Part shown: positions 1 to 7,617 of the stretch, one piece after another | Position numbering within the stretch: the first letter of the stretch is position 1 | How the letters are laid out: each line of letters starts with the position of its first letter | From: Candidatus Dormiibacterota bacterium | GTDB taxonomy: Bacteria; Chloroflexota; Dormibacteria; Aeolococcales; Aeolococcaceae | NCBI GenBank assembly: GCA_019245575.1 | Contig: JAFARE010000041.1 | Span: 1-39,786, forward strand | Direction: 5' to 3' | DNA length: 39,786 nucleotides | Notes under the pieces: model-generated | Told to the model about the DNA's origin: nothing | The model's input: only the letters and a program-made list of their open reading frames with translations | Databases searched by the model: none | Position numbers and translations under genes: made by a program

Positions 1-430
1 CGGTCTGCGACTTGAGGTTGGTGACCGACTGCTCGAGGTTGCCTCGCACGATCGGCTCCGCCGCTCGGCCGAGCATGCGGCCGGCGATGCCGCCGCCGAA
101 CTCGTACTCCATCTCGAAGGTCACGTCGGTGCTCGACTCGCCCGCCGACTTGAACGCCCACTTGCCGCTGTGCTTGAAACCCTCAACCGCTCGCCACGCG
201 ATCGCCTTGTTCTCGGTCCACGTGGTGATGTTCACCACCGACGGCAGCGAGCTCGGTCCAGCCTTCATCGAGGTCTCGAACTTCGCGCCCTTCCCGTGCG
301 TGACGTCGCCGGCGGGCTTCCACTTGGTCAGACCCTGCATGTACTTCGTCGTGTTCTTGTGGTCGTCGACGTAGGCGAACACCGTCTCGACGGGCGCCTC
401 GATCGTCTCACTGATGCTTATGCGTCCCAT
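1..430 (-). CDS. SRPBCC-fold (polyketide cyclase/dehydrase-like) protein, C-terminus cut by window
   Basis: The reading frame begins at the ATG at 430 and runs leftwards off the window, leaving 143 codons and no stop. The start MGRISISETIEAPVETVFAY is the typical first strand of the START/SRPBCC fold, where a small ligand-binding helix-grip domain begins with a beta strand followed by a P-x-x-x-V-F/W helix. Later strands (FETSMKAG, VVNITTWTENKAIAWRAVEG, DVTFEMEYEFGGG) fit the same fold, and GRAAEPIVRGNLEQSVTNLK matches the long C-terminal helix, so only a few residues are missing. Members bind hydrophobic ligands or act as cyclases or lipid carriers; substrate cannot be told. It is transcribed away from the neighbouring tRNA gene. 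Family call is firm, function unknown. Confidence 0.85.
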   Translation of the reverse strand, partial: MGRISISETIEAPVETVFAYVDDHKNTTKYMQGLTKWKPAGDVTHGKGAKFETSMKAGPSSLPSVVNITTWTENKAIAWRAVEGFKHSGKWAFKSAGESSTDVTFEMEYEFGGGIAGRMLGRAAEPIVRGNLEQSVTNLKSQT

Positions 431-488
431 GCCTCACTGCTCCTTCGCACCACTTCTGGTCACGAGTCTGTTGCTCGTACAACGCGTT

Positions 489-516
489 TTGAGGGCCCGA
501 GGCGCGGTGCTATCAT
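489..516 (+). promoter_or_regulatory. Candidate sigma-70 promoter for tRNA-Pro
   Basis: TTGAGG at 489-494 and TATCAT at 511-516 are separated by 16 bases, and the -10 box ends 14 bases before the mature tRNA 5' end. Spacing and position fit a housekeeping promoter; the -35 box matches 4 of 6 consensus bases. Inferred by eye only. Confidence 0.45.
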
Positions 517-530
517 CGCCCGCGGGCCGC

Positions 531-608
531 CGGGAAGTAGCTCAGCCAGGTTAGAGTGCACGGTTCGGGACCGTGAGGTCGCGAGTTCGAATCTCGCCTT
601 CCCGACCA
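531..608 (+). tRNA. tRNA-Pro(CGG) with encoded CCA
   Basis: A complete cloverleaf can be folded. The acceptor stem CGGGAAG (531-537) pairs with CTTCCCG (598-604), the discriminator is A605 and CCA is encoded at 606-608. The anticodon stem CACGG/CCGTG encloses the loop TTCGGGA, giving anticodon CGG, which reads proline CCG. The T arm is GCGAG-TTCGAAT-CTCGC. The C1-G72 first pair is the usual proline identity feature. Confidence 0.95.
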
Positions 609-647
609 CTCGTCACCACTCAACGCTGCGCCCGCCCGCGACGTGCA

Positions 648-2444
648 TCACGACGCGATGCGGCGGCGCAGCCTCCCATTGACCAGCCAGGCGCCGGCGA
701 CCATCGCCGCCCACCCGGCGGGCAGCGCCATTCGCGTCGGCGTCTCCGGCGACGTGTTGGTCGTGGTCTTGCACCAGGCGTTGGACGGAACCCCCGCGCA
801 CGGGTTGGCCATCGATGTCTGCGCCGGCGGCATCGAGAGCAGGATGGTGCCCGGACGCGGGTAGTTGACCGGGAATCCCGGCGCCGGGATGCACGGCAGG
901 TTGGGGTTGTACACGCAGAGCGTGTTCAACGTCGGGCAGGGCGCCACCAGCTGCGTGTCGCACAGCGCCTGCGACCCGAGCACCGCCATGTCACCGGAGT
1001 TCGGGGTGGTGCACATGTTTGCCGTCGGGGCGTAGATCGGATTGGTCTCGAGCCCCGCCGGATCGGTCGACTGCGTCGTCGCGCCGCCCACCGGGTCCTG
1101 GTCGCCGGCGAAGCAGTTGCCCGGGTTGTGAGCGATCGTGGCGAGGCCGATGTCGCCGTTGCTCGGGTTGCCGAAGAACCCGTTGTTCTGCAGCTGGTTG
1201 TCCAGGCTCACGTTGCCGAACGCCTGCCAGTAGCACACGCCTGCCGGCGCGGGCACCCACGTGCCACCCTGGCAGTTGGCGGGGCCGCTCTCCTGATCCG
1301 GCAGGTCCGCGACGAGGATGCCCCAGGCGCCGTTGTTGGTGACCAGGTTGTGGTACATCGTGCTGTACTCGGTGCCGGCGAAGATCATGCCGGTGCCCAC
1401 GGGTCCGCCGCCGGCGAGCCCTGACACGCCGTTGCCCGGCACATTCGGATTGTTGTTGTCGTGGATGTAGTTGTTCATCCACACCGTGCACGACTTGGTG
1501 CCCGTCGCCCCGGTCTGCGGCTCCTTGGGATCGCTGGAGCAGAGGCCGATCTGCGGCGAGGGCCAGTCGTCGTTGTTCTGCGAATTGGACACGAGGCCTG
1601 TCTTGTTGAGGTCGCACTCCGTGTTCTCCACCAGCAGGTAGCCGCCCGCGTTGGTGGACGAGAGGCACAGCGCGCTGAACTGCCCGTGCGCGTGGTTCAT
1701 CACGACGTCGCACCGCTGCTGGCATGCGCCGATGTAGAAGGACGAGTCCGACATGTTGCTGGCGTAGTCGTAGTTCCAGCTGCCGTGCGTCGAGTCGCTG
1801 GAGAAGATGCCGTAGCTGCCGGCGGGGTAGTTGACACCGTTGGAGTACGTCGACGTGGCGGTGAGGTAGTTGCCCGTGTACCCGGAGAGGCCGATGACGC
1901 CGCCGCCGTCACCGCCGTTCCACCAGATCTGGTTGCCGTTGGCACCACCGGTGCTGGTTTCGAAGTTGCAGACCGTGAGGTTCTCGATCGACACGTTGTT
2001 CGCGGAGAAGTTCTTGCTGTAGACCTCGATGCCGTTGCGCCCCTGGCCGCTGGGCCCCAGGTCTTGGTCGGACGCCTTCGAGGAACAAGTCGGCGCGCCC
2101 GGCTTGGTGCCGTCGACGATCACGGTGTTGCGGTTCATGCCGCGCAGGTGCAGGCCGGGCTTGCCGATCCAAACACCGGACGGCCACGACGGAACTGTGT
2201 AGTCCTGACGCTCCTTGTAGTCGCCCGGCGCCACGAGGATCCAATCCCCGGGGTGGGCGGCGTTGACCGCGCCCTGGATGGTGCGGTAGCCGCCGTGGAT
2301 TCCCTTGTACGTGCCCACCAGGAGCACATGCGGTCCGGCTGCTTCGGCGACTCCTCCTGAGGTGCTCAGCCACGCGACCGGCAGCAGGGCCGCGGTCAGC
2401 ACGGCGAGCAGCGCCGAGCGCTTGGGTCCGGGGATGGGGCGCAT
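648..2444 (-). CDS. Secreted right-handed beta-helix protein with C-terminal membrane anchor
   Basis: The 598-residue protein starts at ATG 2444, preceded by a strong ribosome site (GGGAGG around 2453-2458). The open frame extends further upstream but that part only mirrors the neighbouring gene. Residues 1-36 form a signal peptide (KRSALLAVLTAALLPVAWL, then AEAAG). Then comes a pectate-lyase-like start (YRTIQGAVNAAHPGDWILVAPG) and a long Asn/Gly/Ser-rich region typical of parallel beta-helix coils (NNVSIENLTVCNF, NGAWGILVAD), with many Cys in the extracellular part. The tail LPAGWAAMVAGAWLVNG followed by RLRRR is a single TM segment with a basic end, so the protein is probably displayed on the cell surface. 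No catalytic residues for a particular polysaccharide lyase could be assigned. Family (Right-handed beta helix / NosD-like) is likely; substrate unknown. Confidence 0.85.
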   Translation of the reverse strand: MRPIPGPKRSALLAVLTAALLPVAWLSTSGGVAEAAGPHVLLVGTYKGIHGGYRTIQGAVNAAHPGDWILVAPGDYKERQDYTVPSWPSGVWIGKPGLHLRGMNRNTVIVDGTKPGAPTCSSKASDQDLGPSGQGRNGIEVYSKNFSANNVSIENLTVCNFETSTGGANGNQIWWNGGDGGGVIGLSGYTGNYLTATSTYSNGVNYPAGSYGIFSSDSTHGSWNYDYASNMSDSSFYIGACQQRCDVVMNHAHGQFSALCLSSTNAGGYLLVENTECDLNKTGLVSNSQNNDDWPSPQIGLCSSDPKEPQTGATGTKSCTVWMNNYIHDNNNPNVPGNGVSGLAGGGPVGTGMIFAGTEYSTMYHNLVTNNGAWGILVADLPDQESGPANCQGGTWVPAPAGVCYWQAFGNVSLDNQLQNNGFFGNPSNGDIGLATIAHNPGNCFAGDQDPVGGATTQSTDPAGLETNPIYAPTANMCTTPNSGDMAVLGSQALCDTQLVAPCPTLNTLCVYNPNLPCIPAPGFPVNYPRPGTILLSMPPAQTSMANPCAGVPSNAWCKTTTNTSPETPTRMALPAGWAAMVAGAWLVNGRLRRRIAS

Positions 2445-2529
2445 GGACAAACCTCCCTTCCTGTTGGTGGCAAAGCATGTTAACGCCGACGCACCGGGCG
2501 GTCTTGCAGCGGGCGGCCGCGCAGCCCGG

Positions 2530-3090
2530 TCAGAGGCGCTGGGCCACCTCGTGCTCGGCCATGCGGACATAGCCGAAGCCCTTGCGGAGCTCGCGTCCGA
2601 CGTCGTGCCAGAAGCACTGCCCCAGGTAGTAGAGCAGCAGCGCGGCGGCCACCAGGATGGCGATGTCGACGCTGGTGCGGCCGGCGGAGGCCCAGTACAC
2701 ATCGCGCAGCTGCAGGAGCAGCGCGAACTCGTCGAGCACCAGGGCCAGGCCGATGCCGAACGGGATGGCGAGGATTGGATGCCATCGCGCTGCTTCGAGG
2801 GTGATGGTGAGGAAGCCGCTGACGGCGAGCAGCACCAGGCCCCACATGTAGTGGTGGATGTGCAGCGTGCCCCCGCTGCCGCCCCCGATCACGATGTCGT
2901 GGAAGGGACCGAGGTTGTTGTGGATCGCGAACGTGAGCAGCCTGATCAGGCCGAACGTCACGATGAACGCAATCAGCATGCGCAGCGCCGCGCGCCGGCG
3001 GTAGTCGAGATGCGTTCGCGCCACGTGATGCAGCCGCTGCGGCAGTGTGCCCATTCGCGGCTGCTCGTGAACATGCGCGCACCGGCTCAT
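2530..3090 (-). CDS. Small polytopic membrane protein with HIHHYMWG motif
   Basis: A 186-residue protein with about four hydrophobic segments (LIAFIVTFGLIRLLTFAI, YMWGLVLLAVSGFLTI, ILAIPFGIGLALVLDEFALL, VDIAILVAAALLLYYLG). A histidine cluster HIHHYMWG lies at the start of the second segment, and an acidic DEFALLLQLRDVYW follows the third; together they could bind a metal or an acyl group, but this is speculation. I do not recognise an enzyme family. No clear ribosome site precedes the ATG, and the gene follows the efflux permease by 25 bases on the same strand, so it may be cotranscribed. High third-position G+C supports coding. Confidence 0.75.
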   Translation of the reverse strand: MSRCAHVHEQPRMGTLPQRLHHVARTHLDYRRRAALRMLIAFIVTFGLIRLLTFAIHNNLGPFHDIVIGGGSGGTLHIHHYMWGLVLLAVSGFLTITLEAARWHPILAIPFGIGLALVLDEFALLLQLRDVYWASAGRTSVDIAILVAAALLLYYLGQCFWHDVGRELRKGFGYVRMAEHEVAQRL

Positions 3091-3115
3091 GCCGGAAGCT
3101 TAGGGGCGTTCGCCC

Positions 3116-4696
3116 TCAGGTACGAACGGGTTCCGGCGTCGCCTCCGGCTGAGGCAGTGCCGGAGCTTGACGCGCTTGAAAGTCGCGCCGCCGCACCATG
3201 ACCGTGGCGGCCGCGCCGACCAGCACGACCACCGCGCCGACCACGAGCAGCAGCTCGAGCCCCGACACGAAGGCCGCGCGCGCCGCCGCTGGTGTGCCCG
3301 GCTGACCGTGTGCCGCCGCGGCGGCTGCCTGCGGACCTGCCGCGACCACCACCCGGCTGAGGCCGGCATGCGCGGCTCCGATGCTGGTGGTCAGCGAGCT
3401 TGCGACGCTCTGCTGAAAGATGGCGCCCAGAGCGGCGACGCCGCAGGAGAGCCCGGCGACGCGGAAGGTGTTGCTGATGCCGGACGCCATGCCGCTCCGC
3501 TGCGGCGGCACGACGCGCAGCGCGATCTGGCCGATCGCGGGGTTGGCGAAACCGACGCCGAAGCCCACAACGAGCAACCCTGGAAGCAGTGCTGTCCAGT
3601 CGGTGTTCAGGCCGACCATCGCTCGCATGAGGAGAAGCCCGGCTCCCACGAGCAGCATGCCGCCGCCAAGCGGCAGACCGGGTGGCACGCGCTCAGTGAA
3701 CCTGCGGCTGGCCAGGGGAACGATGAAGATGAGCAGCGTCGCGGGGAGCAGCCGCAAGCCTCCCTCGAGCGGCGTGTACCCCAGCACGTTCTGCAGATAG
3801 AGCGTGATGTAGATCAGCATCGCGAACATCCCGGCGGCGATCGCGAATGTGGCGATGGACACGCCGGTGAACGCCGGCTTGCGGAACAGCTGCAGGTCGA
3901 ACATCGCGTAACGCTGACGCGCCTCGATTGCGGCGAATGCGATCAACAGGATCACGGCCGCGACCATCGCGCCGAGGACGGTCGGGCTCGACCAGCCGTC
4001 GTCGTTGCCGCGCACGAGGCCGAAGACGAGCAGGAAGAGTCCGGACGAGAACGTGAGCAAACCCGCCCAGTCGAGGCGCTTGGCCTGCGGGTCGCGTACG
4101 TTCACCACGCGCATGAGCGTGAGCGCGAGCGTCACCGCACCGATCGGGAGGTTGACGAAGAAGATCCACCGCCAGCCGAGTGCGGTGGTGAGCACGCCCC
4201 CGACGAGCGGTCCCATCGAGACGCCGCCGCCGGTGACCGATCCCCAGACCGCGATGGCGGTGACGAGCCGCCGGCCCCGGTACTCCTGGCCGATGAGCGC
4301 CAGCGACGTGGCGAACAATGCGGCGCCGCCAACGCCCTGGAGGGCTCGAGCCGCGATCAGGAATGCCGCGCTGTTGGCCAGCCCGCAGAGCAGCGACGCG
4401 ACGGTGAAGACCACAAGGCCGATGACGAACACGCGCTTGCGTCCAAACCGGTCGGCCAGTGTTCCGCTCGTCAGGATCAGCGCTGCGAGCGCGAGCGCGT
4501 AACCGGAGATCACCCATTCGAGATCCGAGAACGTCGCCCCCAGTGATCTCTGAATCGTGGGCAGCGCGACCTGGACGATCATGACGTCCACGAGCAGCAT
4601 GAACATGGCGCCCGACACCACGATCAGCGTCCACCACGAGTGCTCTGGGCGATCGGGCGCCGCGGTCTGCGGGGCCGGCGAGGAAGTCACTGCCAC
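3116..4696 (-). CDS. MFS drug-efflux permease, DHA2 (EmrB/QacA) family, 14 TM
   Basis: A 526-residue major facilitator permease starting at GTG 4696. The N-terminal half has LIVVSGAMFMLLVDVMIVQVAL (TM1, with the DHA2-type D-x-x-I-V-x-V-A-L-P element), motif A GTLADRFGRKRVFVIG after TM2, and the antiporter motif C region in TM5 (GSVTGGGVSMGPLVGGVL). The length and number of hydrophobic segments fit the 14-TM DHA2 group of proton-driven multidrug exporters. The Arg- and Pro-rich C-terminal tail is cytoplasmic. No TetR- or MarR-type regulator is adjacent, so regulation and substrate cannot be inferred. Divergent from tRNA-Arg, whose 5' end lies 33 bases away. Confidence 0.92.
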   Translation of the reverse strand: MAVTSSPAPQTAAPDRPEHSWWTLIVVSGAMFMLLVDVMIVQVALPTIQRSLGATFSDLEWVISGYALALAALILTSGTLADRFGRKRVFVIGLVVFTVASLLCGLANSAAFLIAARALQGVGGAALFATSLALIGQEYRGRRLVTAIAVWGSVTGGGVSMGPLVGGVLTTALGWRWIFFVNLPIGAVTLALTLMRVVNVRDPQAKRLDWAGLLTFSSGLFLLVFGLVRGNDDGWSSPTVLGAMVAAVILLIAFAAIEARQRYAMFDLQLFRKPAFTGVSIATFAIAAGMFAMLIYITLYLQNVLGYTPLEGGLRLLPATLLIFIVPLASRRFTERVPPGLPLGGGMLLVGAGLLLMRAMVGLNTDWTALLPGLLVVGFGVGFANPAIGQIALRVVPPQRSGMASGISNTFRVAGLSCGVAALGAIFQQSVASSLTTSIGAAHAGLSRVVVAAGPQAAAAAAHGQPGTPAAARAAFVSGLELLLVVGAVVVLVGAAATVMVRRRDFQARQAPALPQPEATPEPVRT

Positions 4697-4729
4697 GGTT
4701 CCGCGCTACCTTAGCGAATGGACATACAC

Positions 4730-4802
4730 GGCCCCGTAGCTCAGCGGATAGAGCAGAGGTTTCCTAAACCTCGTGTCGCCAGTTCGATTCTGGCCGGGGC
4801 CT
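4730..4802 (+). tRNA. tRNA-Arg(CCT), CCA not encoded
   Basis: The acceptor stem GGCCCCG (4730-4736) pairs perfectly with CGGGGCC (4795-4801). The anticodon arm GAGGT-TTCCTAA-ACCTC gives anticodon CCT, reading AGG. The T arm is GCCAG-TTCGATT-CTGGC. The base in the discriminator position (4802) is T and no CCA follows, unlike the proline tRNA in this window. A T discriminator is unusual for arginine tRNA and deserves a check. Confidence 0.92.
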
Positions 4803-4899
4803 CGCGCAAGATCGGGCGGCGGCGGAGCGTTCTTCTGGTACACACTTGTTCCTCGCGCCCGGTCGGCTGTGGGCCGGACGCTGGAAGGAGGTTCCCCCG

Positions 4900-5922
4900 A
4901 TGCGTGACGCAGATCGCTCGAAAGTCCGCCGTCTGGCCATGCCCGCGGCAGGCGTTGCCACGGTCGCGGTGGCCGCGCTCGGCGGCATGAATGCCGCCGC
5001 CGCTCCCGCCCCCGCAGCGGGCGCGCGGAACGCCCTGCCGCGCATCCACGCCATGCCGACCATCGCCGACGCGCGGGTTCCGCTCGGCGCCAACGGCGAC
5101 TGCGTGCTGCCCGTGGTCATCAGCGTGACGTGCGTGGGCGTCGGCACGCCCATGACGTACGGTGGTGGCGCCGTGGAGTCGAGCCCGGCCGTCTACATCG
5201 TGTACTGGGGTTGGAACGGCAAGGACCCGTCGGGCCAGGCTGCGTACCAGCAGAAGTTCTTCCAGGGTGTGGGCGGCAGCGCGTGGAACGGGACGCAGTC
5301 GCAGTACTGCAACGCAACCGACGCGACTGGCCTGACCTGCGCCGGTGGCGCCACCCACGTCGGCAATCCCAGCGGTGTGCTGAAGGGCACGTGGACCGAC
5401 AACACCAACGCGGTGCCGGCGAACCCGGCTGACGCGGACATCCAGGCGGAGGCCGTTCGCGCCGCGGCGAACTTCGGCAACACCACGGCCGCATCCAACG
5501 CGAACACGCAGTACATCATCGACACGCCGCAGGGCAACTCCACCACCGGGTTCGGAACGCAGTGGTGCTCGTACCACGGCAGCGCAGCCTCCAGCTACGG
5601 AGCGCTGGCATACACCGACTTCCCATACATCACCGACGCCGGCTCGACGTGCGGTGAGAACTTCGTCAACGCGGGGAGCGCGGGGCTGCTCGACGGAGTG
5701 AGCATCGTCGGTGGGCACGAGTTCGCCGAGACCGAGACCGACACGAACCCGCCCTCGGGATGGACCGACACCGCAGGCGCCGAGACCGGTGACAAGTGCG
5801 CGTGGATCTCCCTCGGCCCGGGCGCGTCCACCGACATCACGCTGAGCACGGGCACGTTCGCCGTGCAGTCGCTGTGGAGCAACGCGGCCAACAGCGGGCT
5901 CGGCGGCTGCGCGACCGGCTAG
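4900..5922 (+). CDS. Secreted Cys-containing protein with GHEFAE motif (EXORDIUM/PHI-1-like or metalloprotease-like)
   Basis: Start at ATG 4900 is chosen because GGAAGGAGG sits just upstream; the open frame begins earlier without a ribosome site. The 340-residue product has a long signal peptide (AMPAAGVATVAVAALGG, then AAAAPAP). The mature part contains SSPAVYIVYWGWNG, several Cys, and near residue 270-300 the block GGHEFAETETDTNP...GWTD...GAETGDKCAW. A G-H-E-(L/F)-A-E segment followed by a GD-x-C element resembles, from memory, a group of secreted bacterial proteins and the plant phosphate-induced protein 1 (EXORDIUM) family; HExxE could bind zinc. Activity is not established. It is monocistronic, behind tRNA-Arg, with the next gene 90 bases downstream under its own -10 box. 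Confidence 0.75.
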   Translation: MRDADRSKVRRLAMPAAGVATVAVAALGGMNAAAAPAPAAGARNALPRIHAMPTIADARVPLGANGDCVLPVVISVTCVGVGTPMTYGGGAVESSPAVYIVYWGWNGKDPSGQAAYQQKFFQGVGGSAWNGTQSQYCNATDATGLTCAGGATHVGNPSGVLKGTWTDNTNAVPANPADADIQAEAVRAAANFGNTTAASNANTQYIIDTPQGNSTTGFGTQWCSYHGSAASSYGALAYTDFPYITDAGSTCGENFVNAGSAGLLDGVSIVGGHEFAETETDTNPPSGWTDTAGAETGDKCAWISLGPGASTDITLSTGTFAVQSLWSNAANSGLGGCATG

Positions 5923-5964
5923 AACCCCCTCTCCACACGCGGCGCGGGCCCATCGCGGGTCACG

Positions 5965-5970
5965 TATAGT
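5965..5970 (+). promoter_or_regulatory. Candidate -10 box upstream of the SH3-domain gene
   Basis: TATAGT stands out in otherwise G+C-rich intergenic DNA, 43 bases before the start codon at 6013. No convincing -35 box is seen at the right distance. Confidence 0.35.
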
Positions 5971-6012
5971 CGCCTGCACCAACACGAAACGCGCGCGGCA
6001 GGAGATCGCCAC

Positions 6013-6798
6013 ATGAACTCGGACGAGGCCAGACAAGCCATCGCGGGGTGGTGCACCGCGGACGACAACCTCGAGTACCTCGGCGAGCAGTCCGAGGCCG
6101 GCGCCGACTATGCAGCCGGGGTCCGGGCAACCGGCTCCGCGGGTGCGCCCGTTGAGCTGCAGGTGCTGCACCAGGGCGGAGACCGCATCACCGTCCGTCA
6201 CACCGCGTCGGTCGCCTCCAGCTCCGGGGAGCAGGCGCAGAAGGTCTTCGACCAGCGCCCCGGCTGGCTGCTGGGCCGCATCGACCGAGGCACGAACGGC
6301 ACCTCCGCGGTCATCGAGACCCACGTGTACCTCGACGGCCTCAGCAAGAACAGCTTCATCCAGGCAGCGGCCGAGGTGGCGCACACGGCGCGCCTCGTCG
6401 GCGGGGTGACCACGGCGTCGGCTGCAGCGAGTCCATCGCCACAGCAGTCGTACACGCCGGCGACGCCGCAGGGCGTGCCCGCGGCGCAGCCCATGGGGGC
6501 GCCGTCGTTCAGCCCGCAGCCGCAGCCGTCGTACAGCCCGCAGCCACAGCCGTCGTACAGCCCGCAGCCGCAGCCCCAGCCCACATCCGGCCCGGGACCT
6601 TGGGTGCCGACGCACTCGGTCCCGCCCCAGGGATTGCGCGCCTGGGCTGCGCCGGACCCCGCCGGCCCGGTGGTCGCCAACCTGGCTCCCGGGCTCCCCA
6701 TCCAGGTGGCAGAGGTGCGCGGCGCGTGGGCGCGCGTGATCTGCAGCAACGGATGGGTCGGCTGGATCGACGGCAGGCTCATCGGCGTCGCGGCCTGA
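6013..6798 (+). CDS. Protein with N-terminal YbjN/chaperone-like domain, Pro/Gln-rich repeats and C-terminal SH3b domain
   Basis: The 261-residue protein has no signal peptide. Residues 1-135 form a compact alpha/beta region (CTADDNLEYLGEQ, PVELQVLHQGGDRITVRHT, SAVIETHVYLDGLSKNSF, ending in a helix) reminiscent of YbjN/type-III-chaperone folds; this is a weak resemblance. Residues 140-195 are a low-complexity linker with three SPQPQPSY-type units. Residues 205-258 are a bacterial SH3 domain (GLRAWAAPDP, VVANLAPGLPIQVAEV, WARVICSNGWVGWIDGRLIG). A ribosome site AGGAG lies upstream of ATG 6013. SH3b domains usually bind peptides or cell wall; here, without export signal, a cytoplasmic protein-binding role is as likely. 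Confidence 0.8.
   Translation: MNSDEARQAIAGWCTADDNLEYLGEQSEAGADYAAGVRATGSAGAPVELQVLHQGGDRITVRHTASVASSSGEQAQKVFDQRPGWLLGRIDRGTNGTSAVIETHVYLDGLSKNSFIQAAAEVAHTARLVGGVTTASAAASPSPQQSYTPATPQGVPAAQPMGAPSFSPQPQPSYSPQPQPSYSPQPQPQPTSGPGPWVPTHSVPPQGLRAWAAPDPAGPVVANLAPGLPIQVAEVRGAWARVICSNGWVGWIDGRLIGVAA
6511..6581 (+). repeat. 24-bp tandem repeat inside the SH3-domain gene, nearly three copies
   Basis: Units start at 6511, 6535 and 6559 and encode SPQPQPSY; the second differs by one base and the third diverges at its end. Such in-frame Pro/Gln repeats vary in number between strains by slippage. It is coding, not a CRISPR. Confidence 0.85.
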
Positions 6799-6817
6799 CA
6801 CCTCCGTCGCAGCGGAC

Positions 6818-7606
6818 GTGACCGTGCAGCTCGAGCACGCTCTCTACGAGGTGCGCGACGCGGTCGCGACCGTCACGCTCAACCGGCCCGAGCAGCGCAA
6901 CGCGGTCGGTCCGCAGATGCTGCGCGACCTGCTCGCCGCGCTGCGCGAGGCGCGCGACGACGATGGAGTGCGTGCGGTGATGCTCACCGGCGCCGGTGAC
7001 AAGGCGTTCAGCGCGGGCGCCGACCTCGCGGGTTTCGCGGCGGACGCGACGGAGGTGCAGCGTCACCACGAGCGAGGGCTGTTCGTGGAGCTGTTCCTGG
7101 AGATGCGCCACCTGGGCAAGCCGATCGTCGGCGCGATCAACGGCCATGCGCTCGCCGGAGGATTCGGGCTTGCCCTGGCGTGCGACCTGCTGGTCGCAGC
7201 CGACGGCGCGATGTTCGGCACGCCCGAGATCCGTGTGGGCGTGTGGCCGATGATGATCATGTCGATCGTGGTGCGGCACATCGGGCCCAAGCGGGCGATG
7301 CAGCTCTTCCTCAGCGGCGAGCGCATCGACGCGGAGACGGCGATGCAGTGGGGTCTCGTGAACCGCGTCGTGCCCGCAGCGGAGGTGCGGGACAACGCGT
7401 TCACATGGGCGCGTGACCTGACCCAGTGGAGCCCGCTCGTGATGCAGCTGGGCCGCGACGCCTTCTACGACATCGACGGCCTCGACCTCGAGGCAGCGCT
7501 GCGACATCTGCAGTCGCAGCTCACCGTCGTCAGCTTGAGCGAGGACTTCCGTGAGGGCGTGGCCGCCTTCCTGCAGAAGCGCCCGGCGCAGTTCAAGGGG
7601 CGCTGA
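6818..7606 (+). CDS. Enoyl-CoA hydratase/isomerase (crotonase) family protein
   Basis: A 262-residue crotonase-fold protein, GTG start 6818. Hallmarks are ATVTLNRPEQRNAVG, the first oxyanion-hole segment DKAFSAGADLAGF, and the second GAINGHALAGGFGLALACDL followed by FGTPEIRVGVWP. The second catalytic glutamate of classical hydratases is kept (PEI), but the first, in the GGG-x-E-L-A segment, is replaced by a hydrophobic residue, as in isomerase or divergent subgroups, so the exact reaction is open. It lies 11 bases before an acyl-CoA carboxylase carboxyltransferase and a biotin carrier, suggesting a shared operon for degradation of acyl-CoA or branched-chain amino acids. Confidence 0.9.
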   Translation: MTVQLEHALYEVRDAVATVTLNRPEQRNAVGPQMLRDLLAALREARDDDGVRAVMLTGAGDKAFSAGADLAGFAADATEVQRHHERGLFVELFLEMRHLGKPIVGAINGHALAGGFGLALACDLLVAADGAMFGTPEIRVGVWPMMIMSIVVRHIGPKRAMQLFLSGERIDAETAMQWGLVNRVVPAAEVRDNAFTWARDLTQWSPLVMQLGRDAFYDIDGLDLEAALRHLQSQLTVVSLSEDFREGVAAFLQKRPAQFKGR

Positions 7607-7617
7607 GGCGAGCCGGA

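Noticed and set aside
2445-2702. N-terminal extension of the beta-helix protein
   Set aside because: It has no signal peptide, overlaps the neighbouring gene in another frame, and the ATG at 2444 has both a ribosome site and a signal peptide.
6511-6581. Short regular repeats considered as CRISPR
   Set aside because: Units are contiguous, in frame and encode SPQPQPSY; there are no spacers.
4741-6801. 686-residue ORF on the minus strand
   Set aside because: It lies opposite two well-supported plus-strand genes and tRNA-Arg; the protein is Arg/Gly/Val-rich nonsense without domains. Long antisense frames are expected at this G+C content.
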